Shown here: positions 58,320-64,000 of the stretch, piece by piece
Numbering within the stretch: the first letter of the stretch is position 1
How the letters are laid out: each line of letters starts with the position of its first letter
Source of the DNA: Treponema sp.
GTDB lineage: Bacteria > Spirochaetota > Spirochaetia > Treponematales > Treponemataceae
Length of the DNA: 64,000 bases
Direction of reading: 5' to 3'
NCBI GenBank assembly: GCA_016290995.1
Contig: JAEEVR010000009.1
Location: 27,100-91,099 of the forward strand
Program-made: the position numbers and the translations under genes
The notes under the pieces: model-generated
What the model was told of the DNA's origin: nothing
Seen by the model: the letters and a program-made list of their open reading frames with translations, nothing else
Database searches by the model: none

Positions 58320-60239
58320 TTATCCCAGCTTTTCCGCCGCTTCTTCCCATTGGGCGTTGAGCGCGTCCAGTTCGGCGGAGGCGGCCGCGATTTGCTTTTG
58401 GACTTCGGTGGCCTTGGCGCCGTTGGAATAAACGGCGGGGTCGGACATCTTTTCTTCCAGCGCTTTTTTGGCGGCTTCCTTTTCTTCTATTTGCGCGCCA
58501 AGGCTTTCGACCAAACGCTCCAGGCGCTTGCGTTCGTTGGCGGCTTTCTTTTGCTCTTCCCAGCTAATCGCGGCCGCGGATTTTTGGCTTGCGTCCGATT
58601 TTTGCGAGGCGGGGGCGGGAACCGTTCCGCCTGCTTCGGAAGCGACGCGCTCCAAGTAATACTCGTATCCGCCCAGAAAGTTTCTTGCATGTCCTGGAGT
58701 GAGTTCCAAAACGCGCGTGGCCAAGTCTTGGATAAAGCCGCGGTCGTGGCTTACAAAGACTACCGTTCCGCCAAAATCTTTTAACGCCTCCAAAAGGGCG
58801 TCCTTGCTTCCCATGTCCAAGTGGTTGGTCGGCTCGTCAAGAACCAAAAAGTTTATCGGCTTTAGCAAAAGGCGCAAGAGGGCCACGCGCGACTTTTCGC
58901 CGCCGCTTAGAACGTCAAGGCTTTTGAATACGTCGTCACCGCGGAACAAAAATGAGCCCAGCATGTCGCGCGCCTTGGGAACCAATTCCAGCGGGCAAAT
59001 ATTTTCTATCGATTCCAAAACGGATTCTGTTCCCTTTATCGTCTCGGCGTTGTCCTGGCTAAAATAGCCGATTTGGACGCCGGAGCCGGGAATCAATTCT
59101 CCGCTAAAGTCTTTGTCAACGCCCGCGATTATTCTAAGCAGCGTTGACTTTCCCGCGCCGTTGTGGCCCACGACTACAAGGCGTTCGCCGTTTTCTATTT
59201 GCAAGTCCAGGTTGTCCAAAACTTTTGTCTTTCCGTCGTAGCTTTTTGTCACGCCGTTGGCCCTAAAAACCAATTGGCCGGAATGCGGCGCGGGTGGAAA
59301 CTTAAAGTGAATCTTTTTTAGCGAGTCGGGAATTTCTATCGGAACGATTTTGTCCAACATCTTTTGCCGGCTTTGCGCCTGCACGGCTTTGGAAGCTTTG
59401 TAGCCAAAGCGGTCGATGAAAGACTGCAAGTGGGCGATTTCTTCCTGCTGCTTTTGGTATTCGGCAAGCAAAGTCTTTAATTCCGACTCGCGGACTTTTT
59501 CGTAGTTGGAATAATTTCCGGGGTAGCGCTTTAGCTGTCCGTTAAAAAGTTCGTAGACTTCGTTGATCGTTACGTCCAAAAAGTAGCGGTCATGGCTTAC
59601 CAGCAAAAAGCCGCCATTAAAATTTTGCAAAAACGATTCAAGCCAATCGCGCGCTTCGATGTCCAAATAGTTTGTGGGCTCGTCGAGCAAAAGAATGTCC
59701 GGCCCTTGCATCAAGGCTTTGGCAAGCGCGATTCTCATTTGCCAGCCGCCGGAAAATTCGTCGGTCATTTTTGTAAAGTCCGCGCGCGAAAATCCAAGGC
59801 CAAGCAAAACGCTTTCGGCAAAGGCGTCGCGGCGGTACCAGCCTGAATCTTCCAGTCTTGCAAGTAGGGCGGCGTGGCGTTCTAGCAATTCGGCGCTGTT
59901 GGAAGGATTGCTTTTTAGAGCCTCGCCGATCGAGTCAATCTCTTCTTGGATTTTGTAGCCGTACTCAAAGGCGCGGTCGGCTTCTTCAATCAAAGTGGAA
60001 CCGGAGTGGGTAAGGCCTGACTGCGGAAGGTAAACGATTCGCGCGTCTTTTTGCGCCACGCGCTCTCCGCCGTCGGGCTCTTGAAGGCCGGCCATGATTT
60101 TTATCAGCGTTGACTTTCCCGCTCCGTTGGCTCCCGTAAGCGCGGCCTTTGTTCCTGTCTTTAAGTTTACGCTAACGTCGTCGAGAATTTTTTTGTCGCC
60201 AAACGAAAGCGACACTTTTGAAAATTGAACAAAGGCCAT
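58320..60239 (-). CDS. ABC-F family ATPase
   Basis: 639 residues. Two ABC domains without membrane segments: Walker A GANGAGKST and GHNGAGKST, signatures FSGGWQMRIALAKAL and LSGGEKSRVALLRLL, Walker B ILLLDEPTNYLD and FLVLDEPTNHLD. Between them is an 80-residue linker (RYPGNYSNYEKVRESELKTL). A C-terminal coiled coil closes the protein (EEQKKAANERKRLERLVESL). ABC-F proteins act on the ribosome (EttA, Uup, or antibiotic-protection types). The C-terminal coil and overall layout are nearest to YdiF/Uup. Not an exporter. Confidence 0.94.
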   Translation of the reverse strand: MAFVQFSKVSLSFGDKKILDDVSVNLKTGTKAALTGANGAGKSTLIKIMAGLQEPDGGERVAQKDARIVYLPQSGLTHSGSTLIEEADRAFEYGYKIQEEIDSIGEALKSNPSNSAELLERHAALLARLEDSGWYRRDAFAESVLLGLGFSRADFTKMTDEFSGGWQMRIALAKALMQGPDILLLDEPTNYLDIEARDWLESFLQNFNGGFLLVSHDRYFLDVTINEVYELFNGQLKRYPGNYSNYEKVRESELKTLLAEYQKQQEEIAHLQSFIDRFGYKASKAVQAQSRQKMLDKIVPIEIPDSLKKIHFKFPPAPHSGQLVFRANGVTKSYDGKTKVLDNLDLQIENGERLVVVGHNGAGKSTLLRIIAGVDKDFSGELIPGSGVQIGYFSQDNAETIKGTESVLESIENICPLELVPKARDMLGSFLFRGDDVFKSLDVLSGGEKSRVALLRLLLKPINFLVLDEPTNHLDMGSKDALLEALKDFGGTVVFVSHDRGFIQDLATRVLELTPGHARNFLGGYEYYLERVASEAGGTVPAPASQKSDASQKSAAAISWEEQKKAANERKRLERLVESLGAQIEEKEAAKKALEEKMSDPAVYSNGAKATEVQKQIAAASAELDALNAQWEEAAEKLG

Positions 60240-60257
60240 CTTGCCGCTCCGCCGTTC

Positions 60258-61559
60258 CTATCGGCTAAAGAAAATGACGATCGGGCTCTTTGACTGGCTT
60301 TGCGCGACGTTGTTCTTTATCATCGCGTCGCTCGCGTCTTCCAGCGTAAGTCCGTTCGGAGAATTCTTGTAGAAGAAGTTGACTTCGTTGCTTGTGTTGT
60401 CAAAAACAAAGGTCAACATTCCGTCAAAGCGTTTTTGCAAGTCGGGGTTGAGCAAGTACTTGATTGAAACTTTTCCCTTGCCCTTTGCGTTTTCAGAAAT
60501 CACGTTGGGCACAAGGAGCGAGTAGTTGTTCCAGTTGAACGTTCCGTTTCCTGTGAATGTCAGCGTTCCATAATTGGCGGAACGGAAGGAGTCAACCTTA
60601 TAAAGTTTTTGCATCTCCGCTTCGCGGCGCTCTTGCTCCGCCTTGATGATGTCGTCGATGTTGTAGTCGGCGGAGATCGTGACAAAGGTGTAGGCCTCGG
60701 GCTTGTTGTCGTTGCCCGTGTAGTTGACTACAATTTGGTTTGCGTCGCGGATGATCATTTGGAAAGGCGTTCCGTTAAAGTCGTAAACCTTGTCGCGGAC
60801 TTTTGTGATGCCGGCGTAGTTCGCCGTTCTGTAGCGGCCGGCGATGTTGATGGAAACCTTTCCGCTTTCGACGCCGGTGTCAAAGCCGTAAGCGCCTTTC
60901 ATCGTTTCCAAGTCGATCGTGTTTTCTTCCAACATGCGCTGGTAGCTTTCCGGGTGCCACTTGGCTTGCAGGACTTGGTTCAAGATCGCGTCCTCGTCCT
61001 CGGCCGGAGCCTCTTCGATTTGGCCGCCGACAATCTTTCCGCCTTCGCCCGTTTCAAAAATCAAAAGATTGTGCGAAAAGCACCAGCCCTGGGTTCCGCC
61101 CGTTGTCAAAACGCAAAGCCAGTCGCCCTCAAGCTTTTCGCCCGAGTGCATGATTACATCCTGGCCCTTTCCCTTGTAAAGGATTTTGACCACCTCGTCT
61201 TTGTGCAGGCGGTACTTTTGCTTTGAAGTGTTGACGGGATCGGCGCGAACGGGAAGTCCGTCGATTTTAATCTTGGCGTACTTGTGCTGGAACTCCGCGT
61301 ATTTTTGCGCGGCTTTCATCGCCTTCTTTTTTGAGACGGGCTGGGTCAGCTGCCAAAGGGGAACCTCAAGGTTTTCCTTTGATCCCGGAAGCCCGATTAC
61401 GTAAACGTGGCTGATGTTTGACTTAAAGTAAACTTTTACGATTTGTCCGTCCTGCAAGTTGTTTTGCGGAATGTCCCAAAGCAAAACAGAGTGTCCGATG
61501 GAACGGTGGCAAGAGGCCAAAATCAAGGCGCAAGCGAGCGCAAAAAAAATTCTTTTCAT
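60258..61559 (-). CDS. Lipoprotein with SH3-like domain
   Basis: 433 residues. Lipoprotein signal (MKRIFFALACALILASC). A bacterial SH3-like region (about 100-170: GLPVRADPVN, DEVVKILYKG, GDWLCVLTTGGTQGWCFSHN) is followed by a region with two similar beta domains (GRYRTANYAG..., and SFRSANYGTLTFTGNGTFNW). It probably binds cell wall or another surface component. -10 TATACT ends 9 bases before the ATG, no Shine-Dalgarno sequence: leaderless-type. Confidence 0.8.
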   Translation of the reverse strand: MKRIFFALACALILASCHRSIGHSVLLWDIPQNNLQDGQIVKVYFKSNISHVYVIGLPGSKENLEVPLWQLTQPVSKKKAMKAAQKYAEFQHKYAKIKIDGLPVRADPVNTSKQKYRLHKDEVVKILYKGKGQDVIMHSGEKLEGDWLCVLTTGGTQGWCFSHNLLIFETGEGGKIVGGQIEEAPAEDEDAILNQVLQAKWHPESYQRMLEENTIDLETMKGAYGFDTGVESGKVSINIAGRYRTANYAGITKVRDKVYDFNGTPFQMIIRDANQIVVNYTGNDNKPEAYTFVTISADYNIDDIIKAEQERREAEMQKLYKVDSFRSANYGTLTFTGNGTFNWNNYSLLVPNVISENAKGKGKVSIKYLLNPDLQKRFDGMLTFVFDNTSNEVNFFYKNSPNGLTLEDASDAMIKNNVAQSQSKSPIVIFFSR

Positions 61560-61568
61560 AGGATAAAA

Positions 61569-61574
61569 AGTATA
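61569..61574 (-). promoter_or_regulatory. -10 box of the SH3 lipoprotein gene
   Basis: TATACT on the minus strand, 9 bases before the ATG at 61559; weak -35. Confidence 0.5.
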
Positions 61575-61696
61575 GCATAAACTGAAAAAATGTTCTATAT
61601 GGAATATTTTTAATATTAGATTGGGAGAGGGGGTGTTATAGTCAAAAATCGAAAATTATGCTAAAATATTGTATATCATTATTTTGGGGTGAAATA

Positions 61697-63010
61697 GTGG
61701 GAAAGGCAAAACTTTTGAAATTTATAGATTTATTCGCAGGGATTGGCGGAATCCGAAAAGGGTTTGAACTTGCTTGTGCAGAACTTGGGGTTGAAACAGA
61801 ATGTGTTTTAACGTCGGAAATAAAACCATATGCTGTAGATGTCTTAAAGCAAAACCATCCGAATGAAAATGTAAATGGCGATATTACCAAAATAGAAACT
61901 TCTAAAATACCTGACTTTGATTTTTTACTTGGAGGATTTCCTTGCCAAGCTTTTTCTGCTGCTGGTAAGCGTCTTGGTTTTGAAGATACTCGAGGAACTT
62001 TGTTTTTTGAAGTTGAACGCATACTTCGAGACAAAAAACCAAGAGGTTTTATATTGGAAAATGTTGAGGGTTTAGTGAATCATGACAAGCAAAGTCCAAA
62101 AGATAAAATTGGTAAAACTCTTTCTGTTATTTTGGAACATTTGGAGGCTCTTGGATATAAAGTTAATTGGAGAGTTTTGAATGCTAAGGATTTTGGAGTC
62201 CCACAAGATAGAAAGAGAATATATATTACAGGTACTTTTTTAGAGGCTCCAAATTTACAGGAGTTTAAAGTGAAAAATGCATGCCTTTCAGAAATTCTTG
62301 AGAGAGGCTTGCCGGTATCTAATAGTAAATTTGTCAATCTTGTGCTTTCGCATTATTCAGTAGATCAACTTTATGGTATGTCTATAAAAGATAAACGTGG
62401 TGGAAAAAACAATATTCATAGTTGGGATATTGATTATAAGGGCAAAACAACAAAGCAAGAAAAACAATTTCTGAATTTGCTTTTAAAAGAGCGAAGGAAA
62501 AAGAAATGGGCATTGGAATATGGCATTGACTGGATGGATGGAATGCCACTTACAATTGATATGATTCGAACTTTTTATGACGCAGATAACCTTGAGAAAA
62601 TGCTTGAAGATTTAGTGGCTAAAAAGTATCTGAAAAAAGAATATCCAAAAAGAAAAGTTGGAAATAAACGTGTACAAGATGATTCTTTGCCAATAGGATA
62701 TAATATAGTCGCGGGAAAAATGTCATATGAGGTGGCAAAAGTCTTGGACCCGAATCGTATTGCTCCAACTCTTGTTGCTATGGATATGGAGCATCTTTTT
62801 GTGGGAGATGAAGGTGGCATACGAAAACTTTCTCTTCGGGAGGGGTTGAGGCTTTTTGGTTATCCCGAGGATTTTAAATTTGATGTCTCATTGCAAGACG
62901 GATATGATTTGCTTGGCAATACAGTTGTTGTTCCTGTGATTAAACAAGTCGCGCTTCGTGTTTTAAAAATTTTCTCATTGGAGGTAAAAAATGAAAGTGA
63001 ATGCGCTTAA
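61697..63010 (+). CDS. C5-cytosine DNA methyltransferase of a type II R-M system
   Basis: 437 residues. Motif I FIDLFAGIGGIRKGFEL, motif IV GGFPCQAFSAAGKR (catalytic Cys), motif VI GFILENVEGL, motif VIII PQDRKRIY, and motif X GNTVVVPVIKQ. Between VIII and IX lies a long target-recognition region. Start chosen at the GTG at 61697 with GGGGTG upstream; an ATG at 61658 would place the start before the apparent -10 (TAAAAT at 61662). AT-rich codon use indicates horizontal origin. Its end overlaps the nuclease gene by 20 bases. It protects host DNA against that enzyme. Confidence 0.93.
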   Translation: MGKAKLLKFIDLFAGIGGIRKGFELACAELGVETECVLTSEIKPYAVDVLKQNHPNENVNGDITKIETSKIPDFDFLLGGFPCQAFSAAGKRLGFEDTRGTLFFEVERILRDKKPRGFILENVEGLVNHDKQSPKDKIGKTLSVILEHLEALGYKVNWRVLNAKDFGVPQDRKRIYITGTFLEAPNLQEFKVKNACLSEILERGLPVSNSKFVNLVLSHYSVDQLYGMSIKDKRGGKNNIHSWDIDYKGKTTKQEKQFLNLLLKERRKKKWALEYGIDWMDGMPLTIDMIRTFYDADNLEKMLEDLVAKKYLKKEYPKRKVGNKRVQDDSLPIGYNIVAGKMSYEVAKVLDPNRIAPTLVAMDMEHLFVGDEGGIRKLSLREGLRLFGYPEDFKFDVSLQDGYDLLGNTVVVPVIKQVALRVLKIFSLEVKNESECA

Positions 63011-63725
63011 AGTTTATGAAAAATTACTTGATGAAGATAGACTTCTTGAGATTGAAGGACAAATAAAATTCTTTTTGGGAGATGTTGATATTATTGTTAA
63101 ACAAAAAGATGTTGTTGGAAACATAATACAAGAGTGGCTTCAGGGGTGGATGGACAAACGTGGAATTGAGTATGCGTTGAATGACAATACGCAAATGCCA
63201 CCAGATTTTTTCTTGAATCCAGATAATAAAACGGAAGATTTGCTTGAGGTTAAGGCATTCAACCGTTCCGCAAGTCCTGGCTTTGATATTGCCGATTTTA
63301 GAATGTATGAAGAAGAAATTATAGAAAAACCCTATATGCTTAATGTTGATTATTTAATTTTTGGATATGACATGAGTGATGACGGCGTTGTTACGATAAA
63401 GGATTTATGGATAAAAAAAGTTTGGGAAATTACCCGCCGAATGGATGGTTGGCCTATAAACTTACAGGTGAAACAGGGAGTTGTTCATAAAATTAGACCT
63501 GGAGTATGGTATAGTGAGAGACCCGGCAATATTCCTATGTTTAGATGCATGGAGGATTTTATTGCGGCTATTGAAGAAACTGTTTATCAAAATCCAAGAA
63601 CGCATGGGGTTGCTGCAAATTGGAAGAATGATTTTATTGACAGTTATAGACGGTTTTATGGTGTAAGACTTGATGTTCCGCGATGGCAAGAAATATCTTC
63701 GGACTATGGTGTAAGTAATTCATAA
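62991..63725 (+). CDS. Type II restriction endonuclease, NgoBV/NlaIV-like
   Basis: 244 residues. The PD-(D/E)XK core is visible as MPPDFFLNPD ... EDLLEVKAFNRSASPG (Asp, then Glu-Val-Lys). The rest matches the NgoBV/NlaIV type in my recollection: YMLNVDYLIFGYDM, GVWYSERPGNIPMF, and YRRFYGVRLDVPRW. Those enzymes cut GGNNCC; that specificity is a hypothesis here. The gene lies 20 bases inside the end of its methyltransferase. AT-rich. The 3' neighbour seems decayed. Confidence 0.85.
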   Translation: MKVNALKVYEKLLDEDRLLEIEGQIKFFLGDVDIIVKQKDVVGNIIQEWLQGWMDKRGIEYALNDNTQMPPDFFLNPDNKTEDLLEVKAFNRSASPGFDIADFRMYEEEIIEKPYMLNVDYLIFGYDMSDDGVVTIKDLWIKKVWEITRRMDGWPINLQVKQGVVHKIRPGVWYSERPGNIPMFRCMEDFIAAIEETVYQNPRTHGVAANWKNDFIDSYRRFYGVRLDVPRWQEISSDYGVSNS

Positions 63726-63967
63726 TTACTCAGATGTTTTCATAGTTCAAAAAAATGAAAAAGGCCAAGACAAGTTTTACAAAGGCTCGTTGGCGGAATC
63801 TGTAACGATAATTGAACGGCATGAAAAAGAGTTGACTATGAAATACGTAATAAAAAAAGGTGGAAAACAGAATATCCGCTGAATCTGTAAGGCGTGCCCG
63901 CATTAAAGCCAAACAGAACATTATGGCCATTCGTCTTGCCCGGCTCTACCTTTCAAAATCCCCTTGA
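63715..63967 (+). pseudogene. Possible decayed gene fragments after the R-M system
   Basis: Two short frames without good start: 63715-63882 (DVFIVQKNEKGQDKFYKGSL...) and, one frame over, 63860-63967 (ISAESVRRARIKAKQNIMAI..., stop TGA at 63965). Each looks coding-like, and together they may be the tail of a gene with a frameshift. Beyond 63967 I see no gene in the remaining 33 bases. Low certainty. Confidence 0.3.
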
Positions 63968-64000
63968 TTTTTAGTTTGAACTGTTCCATAATAAAGCATC

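Noticed and set aside
63730..63930. 66-codon minus-strand frame at the right edge
   Set aside because: Reverse of the coding-like plus-strand debris; hydrophobic and aromatic residues reflect AT-rich composition.
1..64000. tRNA, rRNA, CRISPR arrays and transposases
   Set aside because: No cloverleaf with a TTCGA/TTCAA arm, no regularly spaced repeats and no transposase-like product was seen in reading; absence is not proven without a scan.

Overview
The window looks like the chromosome of a spirochaete, most likely a Treponema from a host-associated or gut habitat. This rests on content and style: a short FlgM anti-sigma-28 factor with a sigma-28-like promoter, many lipoproteins (5'-nucleotidase, B-repeat/DUF1566 protein, S41-like protein, SH3 protein), a large c-di-GMP protein with a Cys-rich PAS domain, polyphosphate genes, and a moderately GC-rich core (codons rich in GCC, GGC, AAG) broken by AT-rich accessory patches. 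No rRNA, tRNA, CRISPR array or intact transposase was found. Genus and functions are inferred from sequence motifs only.

Layout. 1-3972: 5'-truncated HisA-like/HisI/HisE fusion, then on the minus strand a DUF1538 membrane protein, a tandem PII protein and birA. 4059-7345: rsmI, flgM, a degenerate iron-alcohol-dehydrogenase paralogue and cysE. 7344-7440: a structured small RNA candidate on the minus strand. 7580-17400: radA, traB-like and TPR genes, an unknown membrane-anchored protein, a DUF2130 protein with an adjacent beta-class DNA methyltransferase, and a 5'-nucleotidase lipoprotein. 17412-20649: a consensus promoter, a leader ORF carrying a GCATC pentanucleotide repeat, and a 972-residue B-repeat lipoprotein with a lectin-like C-terminus. 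20657-25942: SulP transporter, kinase-like protein, gluQ, and an apparently autoregulated tetR-EFR1-DUF2141 operon. 26036-34707: glycosidase, ppx/HD, ppk, S41-like lipoprotein and adenine deaminase, tightly packed. 34739-43757: OFA-type MFS transporter, hisD-def-fmt, then PASTA protein-aroDE-rpiA-RluA enzyme. 43749-53478: era, prfA-giant c-di-GMP protein-prmC, Na/Pi transporter, lipoprotein, YfcE phosphodiesterase. 53482-56777: AT-rich accessory block with a PIN toxin-antitoxin pair, an XRE regulator, a secreted unknown, a membrane-anchored HNH protein and a membrane protein. 56790-61559: diguanylate cyclase, ABC-F ATPase, SH3 lipoprotein. 61697-64000: AT-rich type II restriction-modification system (C5 methyltransferase plus NgoBV/NlaIV-like nuclease) followed by probable gene debris.

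How genes work together. Translation and its quality control are prominent: def/fmt, prfA/prmC, rsmI, era, gluQ, an RluA enzyme and an ABC-F protein. Polyphosphate turnover is represented by ppx and ppk. c-di-GMP signalling has a bifunctional synthase/phosphodiesterase and a membrane cyclase. The PII/DUF1538 pair looks like a nitrogen- or energy-regulated transporter. No stretch over 300 bases lacks a gene call; the longest spacers are about 230-275 bases and each is described.

A recurring regulatory theme is a sigma-70 promoter whose -10 box ends only 7-9 bases before the start codon, with no Shine-Dalgarno sequence in most cases, at about fourteen genes. This implies leaderless or nearly leaderless mRNAs. 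The same geometry supports a start codon for the repeat-bearing leader ORF at 17449. The observations most worth follow-up are the small RNA at 7344-7440, the leaderless promoter class, the repeat-bearing leader ORF with its possibly variable lipoprotein, and the membrane-anchored HNH locus.
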